A stretch of DNA of 64,000 nucleotides, taken from positions 62,001 through 126,000 of the forward strand of contig SNVD02000545.1 of the NCBI GenBank assembly GCA_013180625.2. The letters run 5' to 3'. Numbering within the stretch: the first letter of the stretch is position 1; every line of letters begins with the position of its first letter. The notes under the pieces were generated by a model. The model was given only the letters and a program-made list of their open reading frames with translations. It was not told where the DNA came from and searched no databases. The DNA is from Boswellia sacra. Its lineage: Eukaryota; Streptophyta; Magnoliopsida; Sapindales; Burseraceae. Positions 25,251 to 37,813 of this stretch are shown here, piece by piece. The position numbers and the translations under genes are program-made.

Positions 25251-26732
25251 TTCAAAAATCAATGTTTAACCTATAAGAAAAAAAAAAGGCCAAAGCCTTA
25301 GTAATTTAGTAACTAATAAAATACAATTAAATACTTAAATTGGGAAAGAAAACAAAACTTCAATATATAACATCATAACAAAGATTCAGTTATAACTTAT
25401 AAAGCCCCAACTTTAAAATTTAGTCAAACCTTCATTGTTTTCTACAAAATTTAGTGATAGTGCAACTTGTCGATTTCAATTTGTTTACATTGTAAATTCA
25501 CAAGTTGGATATGGAGTATAATTACTGATCCCTAATAATCTATCAACATACATAGCATCTAACTAATTATAATATGCTTATCTTCCTAATCAATTAATCT
25601 ATTATTCTTTTTCTTTTTTTTTTTTACTTTCTTTATCATCATCATGAAAGCATATGGAATCAACCCAGAAACGCCAACTATTAATTATACATCTACTTTA
25701 TTTATTTTCTTAAAATACATAAATATTCATAAAGCTTACTAATATTCTAACATAGTTGCAAACAAATTATAATAAACAAATTGTAGCAATAAAAGGCCTA
25801 GACGCTAAATAATAAATCAATACTTACTAATATTCTAACATAGTTGCAAAACATTAATGCTTATTAATATTCTACAAACCATAACTAGATAAAAGAACAG
25901 TCAAATTATAAAAATGAAAGTTAAAAATAAGACGACAATAAAACCTTAAAATTTTGTTAATTTCTTTGTAAAACAAAACTATTTTTCAAGAATTTTCTAA
26001 AAAAAAAAATTACCTATTAGGCATTTTCTAGTGGCTGTTGCGGTGTATGGGTTGTTTGACTATCCCTAGAGATAAGATATGTACATTTGGTTGTGTGAGC
26101 TGCAAATGAAGACTATATGGTGCCATTTTTTGCTAGAGAGAAGACTTGAAGCTAGAGCTTGGAGATAAAATTTTGTACTTATGCTTGTGCATGTAGAATG
26201 TAGCATTCATCGGTTACTGGGATAGAGAGGAGACTTGAAGACTTGAAGTATTGTTACTATAGCTACAATGTACTGCGTCTTTTATTGTGTAGTTAGATTT
26301 AGGGATTAGATCTATGTTAGGGAAGAAAAAATATTCTTGAACTTTTAGTTTTAAGAGACTTTTAGTTTTGATTGAATTTTGTTCGCTTTTTTTTTTGTTA
26401 AATAACTTAAATTGTTTGTTTAATGTTTATTTTTTGTAGGTTAGGCTGGCTAGGCTTGTAAAAATGAATTCTTTAGGTAAGCTTAAGTGGCAATAGGCTT
26501 GTAAAGTTTGGTTAGCTTTATATATAATTTCATCATCTAAAATATAATTTTTTATTTCCAAAATCAAATTCTAAGTTTATTCTCTGGGTCTAGGCTTAGG
26601 TCCTATGCTCCCCAGCCCCTACCTTGAAATTACCTGGGTTCAAATTTTTCACCCATCGCCAGCTTAATTCCCCGCAATTTCGAATTATTACCTGACCCTG
26701 GTAGACTGAGCTGGGTCATTTTGCCACTCCTA
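25251..26732. other. 5' flank of the RICESLEEPER-like element
   Basis: AT-rich DNA between the transposase start and the element's right terminus. The only structure seen is the GC-richer subterminal stretch at about 26580-26732, which resembles typical hAT ends. No gene. Confidence 0.5.
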
Positions 26733-26879
26733 TTCGTAAAGGAGGAACCATTTCAAGAATTTTATCACTTGGAGTTGAGGCCTACCGATCAAATGCAATC
26801 TTGAACAATCTTAACTGTAACATTATTACCTATGTGAAGAAATTCTTAATAAAGTAACATTATTACCTTACAAACAATC

Positions 26880-27470
26880 TTAGTCATCATGTTAGAAGCA
26901 TTATTACCCATGTGAATCTTCCTTAACTGTAACAACTGCTTGTTAACTTATTCACGTATCCAATGGAATATCACATCAATATATTTTGTACAAGAATGAT
27001 ATGTAGAATTATTTCTCAAGTCCAAAACAATTTGATTATCACAACGAACTACATACTCTTCTTGTCTCAAACCCAACTCTTGGAGAAAACTCTTGATCCA
27101 TAACATCTATTCGCTTGCCACGGTGATAGCGAATCTTCGTGTACTCTAACGTAGTTATAGAGAAATGCATTTTTGCAATTTAAACTACCAAGATACAACT
27201 CCCCTTACAAAAGTAAACAAGTATCTTGAGGTAGATTTCTTATTATCAAGGTCGCCTACCATGTCAACATCTATAAGAGCTTCCAATATTGGTTTGAAAT
27301 CCCCAAATCTCAACTTTGAACTTCCTTTTAGGTGTATGAAGATTCATTGTACTAATTTCCAATGTTCTTTTCCAAGGTTGGAAAGATCTCTACTAACTAC
27401 TCTTATTGCATTCATTTCCTACGATCTTTATGAGTTTTAACTTCCTCGTAACTTTCTGCCTCCCCCTCAT
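26880..27470 (-). pseudogene. Copia pol, RNase H region
   Basis: Minus-strand translation gives AIRVVSRDLSNLGKEHWKLV, ALIDVDMVGDLDNKKSTSRY with LFTFVRGVVSW, FLQELGLRQEEYVV, CDNQIVLDL, YIDVIFHWIRE and NASNMMTKIV. These are the consecutive copia pol signatures (SRF-L-NPG-HW, DADWAGD...KSTSGY, QELG, D-N-A, H-DI-HFIRE, D-TK). Stops at several points make it non-functional. Confidence 0.85.
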
Positions 27471-28290
27471 CAATTTGTAGAACACACTCAAAGGCGAGAT
27501 ATCTTGTAGAAGACTTTCTTTTCTATTAGACATTCTTACTTAGGTCTCTTTGGTTTTTGATTACTCCCTCTACTCGACATCACTTCATAAAAAAAATGTC
27601 AGATATAAGGACAGATTCTTCGTGATAGATTGTAAATTATGTCCTTATAAATAACTTATTGAGATATGTAACTATATTAATCATAAAACATGCCTAATGA
27701 TTTTTGTGTGTTTAACTTGCCGTTATAATTTTAATGAATTAGAGACAAGTTTTTATAATTATCACTAAATCAGTAACAAAAAAGTAAAAAAAAATCATGA
27801 ATTTACTAATTATGACTATGTTGTTTTGTCTCTAAATACCATAAAATATTGAAATACTTTAGTGTTAGTCACAAATATTTGCATAAAACATAGCAAACAG
27901 CTTATTTTCTGTAGTTGTATCCTTGTTAGTTCACAATATGAATTTATTTCCTATTAAGATTCCTAATTTTATGTCCAAAACACTAATCCCTCATCAATTC
28001 CCTTACAACAAAACTATTGCAAGTGGAATCCTATTACAACCAATCACCCCTTACATCCAAACTATTAATCTTAATATTGAAATCCCATTCCTGTTCTAAA
28101 AATATGGAAGATTAGCGTGTTTTTTTTGTTTGCCAAAAAATTAGAGTTTTCACATTTTAATTTTTTATTGTCGTTCCAGTTACTGTTTGATTTGAAGGTG
28201 CCTTTACAAATACCAGTTGATAGAGACTTAAATCTATCTATAAGCATAGTTGGTTTTGTAGTCTAATGCTAAAGAATATCCCACTTCTTT

Positions 28291-28780
28291 TCTCGATCGG
28301 TTGGCTTGTATTCTTCATTGTTGCACTTTCTATTAATGGAGAAAGATTTGCCACCTAACATGGTAACTGAATCTTCTAAAAACATACAGTTTCTTGCTTC
28401 CTTGGCTGTATTTCTAATGATGATTAGAAAAATAAAAGAATCACTCTCTTAATAAGGCTTTCTTTCTCATACAGAATACAAAATTGTTGCATGCCAAAAG
28501 CCGCCCCATGCGCGAAGGTTCATACATCCAATTAGTCTCGATCGGTTGGCTTGTATTCTTCATTGTTACACTTTCTATTAATGGAGAAAGATTTGCCACC
28601 TAACATGGTAATTGAATCTTCTAAAAACATACACTTTCTTGCTTCCTTGGCTGTATTTCTAATGATGATTAGAAAAATAAAAGAATCACTCTCTTAATAA
28701 GGCTTTCTTTCTCATACAGAATACAAAATTGTTGCATGCCAAAAGCCGCCCCATGCGCGAAGGGTCATACATCCAATTAG
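28291..28780. repeat. 245-bp tandem duplication, about 98% identical
   Basis: Unit 1 is 28291-28535 and unit 2 is 28536-28780; both start TCTCGATCGGTTGGCTTG and end CATCCAATTAG. I count four substitutions. It is much younger than the copia element around it. Confidence 0.95.
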
Positions 28781-28789
28781 ATAGGTTTG

Positions 28790-30960
28790 GTTCTCTTTTT
28801 TAGGTACTGATGGCACATCATCATCAATAACATCATGAACTTCTTCATTGCCTTGTTCTACTTTTTTTATTAGTAGTTTGTTATGTTGGCAATAAAATAA
28901 GAGTAAGATCAACTTCGCCTTTATTTGAGCCTATGGGTTAAGTGAATTTGCCAGTATCCACCAATATTTGATCTTCTTAAAAGATCACATCTACTTCTTA
29001 TAAATTTCTTCTTTCTAGATCATGTAGTCTATAACCAACAACTCTTCGTGTCTATAACCCACAAAAAAGCATTTGGTGGACTTATCATCCAGTTTTGATA
29101 TTTGCTCCTTAAGTATGTGTACAAAAGCCTTACAACTAAATACTTTTGAGTATGTGTAGGAAACATCTCTACTAGTCTATACTTTTTCACATCTTTACTA
29201 GTCTATACTTTTTAAAGAGCTTCAAAGTTAAAAGTTGCTGATGGAGATCTATTGATGAGGTAACATGTGGTATAAACAACTTCAACCTAAAAAGATTTAG
29301 ATAACTTAGTTGTCTTAACATACATTCGACTTTCTTAATAATAATGTGATTCATTCTTTTAGCTATACCATTGTGTTGTGAAGCACCAAGAACTAACTGC
29401 CTTCTTATGTCTTATACTATATTAGGAATAATAATTTTTGAACTCATGAGTTGTAGATTCACTTTAATTATCAGCAAGAATACACATAACTTTGATATGA
29501 AACTCTTTGTAAATTTGAAAGACTTGATCTTTAGATTTCAAGAGAAACACTTAAACTTTCAGTGAAACATCATTGGTATAAGTAACGAAGTATTTCCTAC
29601 CCCCCAAAAAGTCATTTATGAAATCACATACATCAGAGTGTACCAAATCCAACATGTTTGGTTTCTTTCTAGAAGAAAAATTGAAAGAAATTCTATGTTG
29701 TTTCCCAATAAACAAGCATCACAAAGGTTAATAGACTTACCTTTGGTAAAAGGTATAAGAGATTTCTTTACCAAGATTTGCAACCATTTTTCATTTGACC
29801 AAGTTGTTTATGCCACAAATCTATAAAGTTGTCTATTGTCTTACTCAACTCATTCTTTTATACCTTCACTTGTGTATTATACAAGGTGGGACTTCATTTT
29901 CCTTGAGCAACTACCATTGAACCTTTTGTGAACTTCCATTTCTTATTGCCCAAGTAACTCTCAAAGCCATACGTATCTAAGGTAACTCTAGACATTAGAT
30001 TGAGGAGTAAATCTAAAACATGCATTACATCTTGAAGTATCATCTTACATCCAACATCAATATTCATATGTACATCACTTATTCCCATGATCTTGGAATC
30101 ACTAGTATTTGCCATATTCACCATACCAAAGTCACTAGCATTGTATATGATAAACAATTCCAAATTAGGAGTAGCATGATAGGATGTAGCTTTATCAATA
30201 ACCCATTCAACAATTGGGTTACCTTATATAGCCACTTTTCTTCTACAAAGGAAGGAATATCTTTATCTTCTTTAGATATGGTTACAATGACATTTTTGAT
30301 ATCATCCTTCTGATTACACTCATTTATTCTCTTTTCCATATTTGACAATGCTTCTTTAATGTCCTTCCTTGGTATAGTGATAACACTTCCCTTCAATTCT
30401 GGCTAAGATTGATTTTGAGACTTCCTATGATTCTTCTATGCTTTATTCTTACTTCTTCCTCTATTCTCAATGATAAAGTCTTGTGCATTATCCATTCCTG
30501 CAACCTTTCTTCTTATTTATTCATTAAACATACCATTCTTACAATTGTCATAGATAACACACCTTTGGGAGCAGAGTCACTAACACTCACTATGAAAGTC
30601 TCCCCGTTATCTGGCAAGGAGCTTAATAGAATCAAATATTATAGTTCATTGTCAATCTTCATGTTCATGGTAGCCAATCGGTTAATTATACTTTGGAAGT
30701 TATTCAGGTGTTCAACTATACTAACAACTTCTTAATACTTCAAATTATTAAGCTTTTTAAATAATAGCACCTTCCTTGTAGCAGTTTTCTTTCCAAATAA
30801 GGATTATGGCTTCTGTCAAAGAGCTTAAGCATTGGTTTTGTTAGATACATCGTGAAAAACATTATCATCCACCTATTGCCTCATAGTACAAATCGCTTTG
30901 CTATCCAACTTTACCCAATTTTGTTTTCCATATTACTTGGCTTACCTTGACCTCCTTCAA
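28790..30960 (-). pseudogene. Copia gag, protease and integrase remains
   Basis: Read on the minus strand. Gag at about 30900-30560: VEHLNNFQSIINRLATMNMK and SSLPDN. Protease at about 30260-29894: ELFIIYNASDFGMVNM, SKIMGISDVHMNIDVG, DVMHVLDLLLNLMS and KWKFTKGSMVVAQGK. Integrase includes ASQHNGIAKRMN near 29350-29385, matching the copia PQHNGVAERMN signature, then TCYLINRSPSATFNFE-like text. The remainder to about 28790 is the acidic linker (EEVHDVIDDDVPSVP). Many stops and frameshifts. The gene would have supplied capsid, protease and integrase to a Ty1/copia element. Confidence 0.8.
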
Positions 30961-31249
30961 TAAGCTGATGAAGATCTTTGTCATAGAGAATATCCTTCAT
31001 TCTTAGCTTCCAAGCCACCCAATTTGAGTTGTTGAGTTTAATCATAGTAATGCTAGTAGTAACTTCCCTTATAACCTTAAGCTAGCTTGGTTTTTATATA
31101 GTAATAAATGATACCGAATAGGTAAGCTTCTAGGAAATATTGAATAGTCACAAAAATCCCACTTAAAATCCAATCTCCGTGGACAATTGTAGGTTTTTTG
31201 ACAAAGTTTTCGCTAAATTGTACCTATTCACATTACCATCAAGAACCTC

Positions 31250-31261
31250 GCTCTTACACCA
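31250..31261 (-). other. Copia primer-binding site
   Basis: The minus strand reads TGGTGTAAGAGC just inside the 5' LTR. It differs at two positions from the initiator-methionine tRNA complement TGGTATCAGAGC used by most plant copia elements. Confidence 0.8.
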
Positions 31262-31263
31262 CT

Positions 31264-31650
31264 CGTTGGGATTATAATGGGAAAACGAAATAACTCAATA
31301 GGCACAAATAGCTATCAAGAAAGAGCTGAAAAATATAATGTGAGAATTTAACATGGTTGGGCTTCTTGCCCCTGTCCATGACACCAACTCCAAAATAAAC
31401 TTTAACAATTAAATAATTTGATTAGAGAGCAATACCTGCCCTGAGAATCTTGAGGAATACAACCCTATACTCTTTTGTCACTCAAGTACTTCATATCTCT
31501 AAGTTGGACACAACTAGTGACAAACCTAAGAAAATGCTCTTCTCTCTTACTCTCTCTTTTATCTCTACTTGTCATTATGCATTTGACTCCCACATACAAG
31601 TCTACATATATGAGCCTAAAACCTTGAATAAGGTTTTTCTACGAGGAAAT
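31264..31650 (-). repeat. Copia 5' LTR, truncated
   Basis: Matches 10319 to about 10715 in the same orientation: TAATGGGAAAAC, a shared CATGG/CATGACACCAACTC block, ACAACCCTATA, CTCTAAGTT, and TAAAACCTTG. The match ends near 31650, so the outer end of this LTR has been lost. The many differences between the LTRs point to an old insertion. Confidence 0.75.
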
Positions 31651-31737
31651 TACAAATGCCTAATTTCGATTTGGTGCCTTCAGCCAAATAAATTGATTTA
31701 ACTTGTGTTCAAATTTTATGTTAAGTACTTTCTCTTA

Positions 31738-32877
31738 GGGAATATTCGGTTTATGAAAATGAATGATGGACAGAAAGGAAAAGTATGGTTAAAGGAAAAA
31801 GTATGGTTAAAGGAAAAATAGGAAGAAAGGAACGGGTTTAGGAATATTTTTTCATTGTTTAGTTTGGCAATGGAATCATGAATGTAAAGGAATAGTTTAT
31901 AAATTAATTGGACATAAATGCCATCAACGTGAAATATAAATTTTTATGCAAATTAATTAAAAATGTAAATAATTATCTATTAAGTTAATAATATAATAAT
32001 TTAGATATTTATTTTTATTTTTATTTATTTATTTAATATGAATAGTTAAATTTCACTTATTAATAGACAATTATTATTGGATTATATTAGAATATTATTA
32101 TAATTAATATATATTTTAAAATAAATAAATAAATATATAAATTGGTTATTAAAAATTAAAAAAATTGCAGAACAATTGTTGCCGGCCAACCACCACTCTC
32201 CGTTGTTGGAGTCTGATGAAAGTCGCACGTGGACGTCATTGTCAACTCCATTGGGCTCATCGTCTGATGATCTTTCTCTTTGTCCAAGTTGCTTCACTGA
32301 TGGTGTTGCTGTTTTGCTGCATGCAGTGGTTATCTTTTTGGGATCCGCTGTTAGACTTCGTTTTCGTGGTGAATGATGCAGCAACGCCAATGAAACCACC
32401 ACGGATGAGTAGAGGATCGACTGACGATCACGTCAATACTAATTGTGAGGTTGAACGCATAGATGTGTTGGCATTACAGTTTTTTCAAATATTGCAATTT
32501 TTTTAATTTTTGATAATAATAAATAAATAATTATATTTATAATTATTATAAAATAATTTAATCAATTATTTGAATAAAGTTAGTTTTGGACACATATAAA
32601 ACATACGAGCTTAGTTTAGCAATTTACTATAGTATTCCTAAGAAAACCAAGTTTTCCTAATGTGGGAGAGTGGAAAATTGATTGTTGAAAATTAAATTAT
32701 CATAATTCCTAAGAGAACTTTTTCGTCAATTAAAAACTTCAACCGAAGAAATTACTTAGGATTCCTAAGTAATCCTAAGTCCTTTTCTCTCAATCATAAT
32801 CAAACTGAACTAAAGAGCTAGGATGCCTAAGTAATCCTAATTCCTTTCCTCCCAATTTTAATCAAACCGAACGGGCC
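31738..32877. mobile_element. PIF/Harbinger-like non-autonomous element with a GC-rich core
   Basis: Flanked by TTA (31735-31737) and TTA (32878-32880). Left end GGGAATATTCGGTTT; right end reverse-complemented GGCCCGTTCGGTTTGATT. A 3-bp TTA target and GG-CC-GTTCGGTTT ends are typical of PIF/Harbinger. The ends repeat internally (about 32690-32870). The core 32170-32470 is far richer in GC and open on both strands (minus 32402-32082, plus 32165-32506), but I recognise no protein in it. Confidence 0.7.
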
Positions 32878-32880
32878 TTA

Positions 32881-35800
32881 GATTAATCCATAGAGTTTTC
32901 TTAATGCACCTTGTCAAATAATGACTATTTTACATTAAAACTCGATATTATATTAATGCTTCTACATGACTCTAAAAGGTTTTAAAATATAAAATTCTAG
33001 TATAACTCTTGTTACCTCACTGAACAAGAAAACCTATAAAATATGTGTTGACAAATAAAGGTGAACAATAACACTTGATAAAATAATTGTTATCAAATAA
33101 GATTAATAACATTTACAAATAAATGTTATTTTTTAAGTGTTATATTTAAAGATTTTTGCGCTAGTATATAATCAATTAAATGAATGAATGGATATTCAAT
33201 GTTATGCATTTATTTTAATTAATTTGTTCATCTACTTTAAATGAATTGTTTCAAACAAGACTTCTAGGTAAACTGAATAGGACTATACTAATTTGTTGGG
33301 ATTGGATTGTGTTGGATGAAATATGATAAGATAGGATAATATAGTATAGTACTATGTTTGGTTTAACATTGAACTAGATAGGATTATATATTTTGGTAAA
33401 CTCAATTACCAACGTAGATTGATTTAAATCAATTTAATAAATTAATTAAATAATAAAAATTATTTAATTTTAATAAATATTCAGATTATTTAGTAAATTG
33501 TTAAAAAATAAAGATGAAAAATATTCTGAATTTAAATATAATAAGTTTTTATATAAATGTTTAATAAATCATTTTAATTAATTTTTTAATATTTAATTGT
33601 TATAAATAAAATTTTAATTAATTTACCTCATATATTTAGGTGATTTGGGGGAAGTGAAAATTTTTGGTTTAATCTTCTATCAATAATCCAAAAATTGTGA
33701 AGGCATTAGCTCAACGCGCATGGCTAATGCTGTAACTCATGGTCCTATGAGTAGTTCCAAGTTGATGTGGTGGCTACAACCAAGATTTTTGCTTGAGATT
33801 GCACAAATCTTTGTGGAGCCAAATATAATGCTCCACCATGTGACTAATTTTTTCTCAAATTTATACAACAAGTAATACTGTACCATCCAATCAAACCTCA
33901 TCCCGATCAAAGGATAAGAAGTTGGTAATGTCCTGTGTAGCACCATACACAACCAAGAATTTAGTAATGCTCACATTTTATTCACAGTCAATCGCACCAA
34001 ATTTTCTATGAAGAAGCTAGAAAGAGTTACCGGTGAAGAAAACAAACTTGTCAAAAGCAAGCAGCATTGTCAAGGTTACTAGTCAAGCAAGTGGCTGCTC
34101 ATGAAGGGACATGGAGCTGAAGATATGGTATCTTCATCAATCATGTTTGGAGGTAGGCCAAAATCCAATTGAAAAAGTCATCTCACGTGATCGTTGACTC
34201 AAATGTCGAAACCAATCCATCATGTTAGACAAATTATGAGTATGGACCATCCATGTGGGACATTTTGGCCCAATTGCGCATCTCAATGTTAACATTTCGG
34301 CTCCTTTTCACTATTATTTTTCCCCTTTGATAAGGATAATCGTTCGCTTTTACACCGACATTATATTCTGATTGTCTTACATTAAATAGATACAAAAAAA
34401 ATCTTAAATTTATAAGACAGATTTGACCATCCTATCCTAAGGTTTAACTTTTAAAATTAGATTTTTTTTTTCTTCTAACTAACTAACGGGTCTGTCTACA
34501 TATAGACAATTTTTTCGATAAAAAATTAGTAAACGACATCACACAGTACTCAAAACAGCTGTTACTGTATCGTTACAGTAACACTACAGTAATATTTGTT
34601 TTCGTCGTTCGATTGTACCGTAACTATTTCCCTAACTTTATTATCATAATCAAACTAATAAACCATCGACAAAAAGATTTTGACTTCAATGGATGATGAT
34701 GTATACAATAAATCTCATTTCAAGGAAAATTTTTGAGTTTATATAGAGGATCGATTGCTCTAACCTGACGGTTACCATTTTGAAATGAAAAATTAATTTA
34801 GAGATTTTTCTCATTTAAGTACATTTTTTGTTTTTTATAGCCTAAACCTTTATATGTTTAACTTTAGTTTTAAGTAAGGTAATTCTTTATCATTTATCAA
34901 TTAAGTATTCGAACACATGCACGTCAGGACTAGTACAATAATTTACGAAACAACAGTTGATTAATATTATTATTTTATAATCTCTATTCTATCTAATTAT
35001 TTATTATTATCGACTACTAATGTCCAAACTATCTTAGGCAGGATTAGATTTAAGTTAATTATTTTCAACGATTTAGAGCGCGTTTGGTTAGGTTAGGTTT
35101 TTCTACAGGTTAAAAGAATGTTTTTAATATCAAAAACTTCTTTTAAAAAATTTTTATGTCGTTTAAATGTCACATTGTAAAAGTTTTAGATGATTAAAAA
35201 AGTTGTTTTACGAAATTAAAGCTTTTGAAAAAAATTATTTTTTAAGTTTATTTAAAGTTTTAAAATATCAAAAATATTCTCATTTAGTATTAAATATTTT
35301 ATTTTATCTTTTTTCTTATAATAGAACTCTATTTTAATAACTTAACTATAATAAGTACTCCTATATTTTTTTTAATCAAATAATTAATAACCTTTTAATA
35401 AAAATTTTATTTTAAACAAATCTACTATAATAAACTATACATACACAAATCAAAACAAATAAACTTTTAATCCATGGATAATATGATATCAATTTTTATA
35501 ATCTTTATTCTACCTTATTAAATAAAAATGTCTAAACTCATTTTAGAGAATTCATTGACTCTACAAAACAACCTAATCAAATCAAATCACGTGCTACAAA
35601 TGATATCCCAAACATAATCATCCATATTTGTTATAGAGATTAACAATTAAAAGAAAACAAAATATGAGGAATCTCACAGAGGAATAAACTGAACCAGTAA
35701 ACCCCAATAATTGTATATATAATGATAAGCCTCGGAAGAAATGCCGTATTTTCGCATTAAAGTGGTGGAATGAAATGATAACTTTGGTCAACAAAGACGT

Positions 35801-36215
35801 GCGGTCAATAATAAAGAAAAGGAGAAATTAAAAGAAAACACCCAAACTAAAAGGGCTTCATTAAATTTAATCACACCCAGAAAGACAAATATGTCGTAAC
35901 TACAAATTCTTTTATCAATACTTAATGCGGTGATAATTTTTTTAAATTTATTTCAAAATGATATATCTTAAATTATAAAATATAATTCTAAAATTAATAT
36001 ATTATTTATTATATTTTTAATTTATTTATTTAATAATTATTAATTAAATATATTTTATTTAAAATATAATTTAAGATGAGTATTATTATTTTTAAATTTT
36101 TTAAACATATTAATTATTGAGCATTATAAAATAATAACAGTAAAAATACAAACTAAGTATGAGTGTTAGAATTTATTGGGGATTCTAGATTAGTGCTAAA
36201 CTACCTATCTATAAT
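32881..36215. other. AT-rich intergenic DNA
   Basis: No gene recognised. 33640-34290 is a GC-richer island with a 71-codon minus-strand frame (33952-33737), perhaps a decayed retrotransposon, but nothing in it could be identified. 35075-35600 begins GAGCGCGTTTGGTTAGG, which resembles a MITE end; no matching terminus was found. Confidence 0.45.
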
Positions 36216-36502
36216 ATAATTATGACATCTATATTCACTACTGGAACTATTTTTCAAAATCCACCTTAGTTTCGTCTTCTCTTCGGTGTTTTCCAAAGAA
36301 ATTGGATTATTTTCGTGTTGACAATTTTACCCTTCCTTGCTTTAGTATTAATGAACATAATTATGACGTCTATGTTTAGTGCTTGAATTATTTTTCAAAA
36401 ACGACCTTAGTTTCGTCTTTTACATAACGCTTTCCAAAGAAAAGAAAGTTCATTATTTTTGTGTTGACAATTTTACCCTTGCTTGCTTTAGTACTAAATG
36501 AC
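36216..36502. repeat. 141-bp tandem duplication upstream of the beta-glucosidase
   Basis: Two diverged copies begin ATAATTATGAC at 36216 and 36357. Both contain CCTTAGTTTCGTCTT, TTTCCAAAGAAA, GTGTTGACAATTTTACCCTT and GCTTTAGTA. They lie about 1.3 kb before the coding start. Confidence 0.8.
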
Positions 36503-37813
36503 GAAAAGGTACCTTTTTTCACAGCACGAACATTGAACAAGCACGACTGTGAGGAGGACCAATGGGCCATTCCCTTCCCTTGTCTTTAATCTTTATGATT
36601 GGACGGACAATAACGTAGAAAATCTCAAGTGGATGCAAGTCCACGTAAGGTATGACATCATTCATACACGTGTTCAATAATTTATTATATACACATATTT
36701 ATGATAATAGATTATTAAAATTTAATTTTTTTTTGTTTAAAACTTTTTATATTTATACATAATTTTTGCAAATTATGGCAAAATTTCAAACAAGGTTTCA
36801 GAGCATACCCCTCATTAAAATCCGCTATATGACCCTCTAATGTTAGATCCATCAATTGAAACAAACTTTATAGACACATCAATTTGAGATTATCACTTTG
36901 AACAGGAAAAACGAATTTTACCATTTTTTGAACCTTGTCGTACAGGACAGCCTGCACTCCTGCTCGCCACCCACCAAATATCTTTCCAAAATCCGCTTTA
37001 CCTTGTCAACTAGATCGATACTCAAAATTTTTATTTATTTATTTTTACTCATTCAATCAAAACTTAAATTTCATGACTTAAAAATATTTATATAGATGAT
37101 TATGTATTTAATATTCTTTTTAGTTAATTATAAATGTCACAATGACATGGGCAGACTAATAGATATATTTTCGTGATTCTCACAAATAGTAAATAGCTTG
37201 ACAACTCTATTTGGCGTTTAATATGTTTAACATATCAATTTTTAATACTCAACAACGACAACAACAATAATAATTTATACAATCTTTCAAAATTATAATT
37301 ATAATATCTAATTTTTTTAAAAATTTAAAAATAATTTAAATTAGAAAGACTATTTGATAAATGAATCAGTTTATGAAAATCTGTATGACATAGTCTTATC
37401 TAACACTCATAATTATTATCAAACCGGACTATTAAATATTATCCGATAGACGTCAAACATTATCAAAATGCTATATCTAGTAACATGATCATGTGAAACA
37501 CTGTCAAATTCTGTCCATATTATACTGTATTATTAGACTGTCAGATATTTGATCATGACATGACATGTACATCCAGAAAAACCGATATATTTTTTACAAT
37601 CCATCCCTTAAAATTTGTCTTATTTTTACAGTTCTTTCCTAAATTTTTCAGCACGTAATAATTTTCCAAACGGTCCTTGTGGCCCTTTTTCAGAATTATT
37701 TCTATTTATTTATTTGTTTGTTTCAATCTATAAATCAGTCTCTGCCACCCTCTACTCTCTTCACTCCATACCTCCCACTGTCACCATTTCTCTCTTTCTC
37801 TCTCGCATCGAAA
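36503..37813 (+). promoter_or_regulatory. Upstream region and TATA box of the beta-glucosidase
   Basis: A TATAAAT box at 37729-37735 lies 79 bp before the start codon and is followed by a CT-rich leader, a normal plant layout. The rest of the stretch is AT-rich; no further element is assigned. Confidence 0.5.

Larger units (their letters stand above)
10902..26732 (-). mobile_element. RICESLEEPER-type hAT element carrying two nested hAT insertions
   Basis: The outer ends are inverted: TAAGAATGGCAAAAT at 10902, and ATTTTGCCACTCCTA ending at 26732 (reverse complement TAGGAGTGGCAAAAT). The flanking 8-mers are TCCATGAG (10894-10901) and TTCGTAAA (26733-26740). They agree at four of eight positions and the other four are all transitions, so an aged target duplication is plausible but not proven. 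The transposase pseudogene runs 25250-11933. Once the two inner insertions are taken out, about 4.8 kb is left for the original element. Copia sequence lies on both sides, with polypurine tract and LTR to the left and RNase H to the right, which supports insertion into a copia 3' end. Confidence 0.75.
26733..31261 (-). mobile_element. Degenerate Ty1/copia retrotransposon, internal region
   Basis: Minus-strand element. From right to left it carries the primer-binding site, gag, protease, integrase and RNase H in copia order. The reverse transcriptase palm was not found. The RNase H frame ends about 26930, and the adjoining 3' end (polypurine tract and 3' LTR) lies at 10319-10901, displaced by the nested hAT insertion. 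Confidence 0.8.

Noticed and set aside
27574..27930. Possible small CACTA-like MITE in the copia gap
   Set aside because: The ends (CACTTCATAAAA and, inverted, CAACTACAGAAAA) agree only loosely and no target duplication was found.
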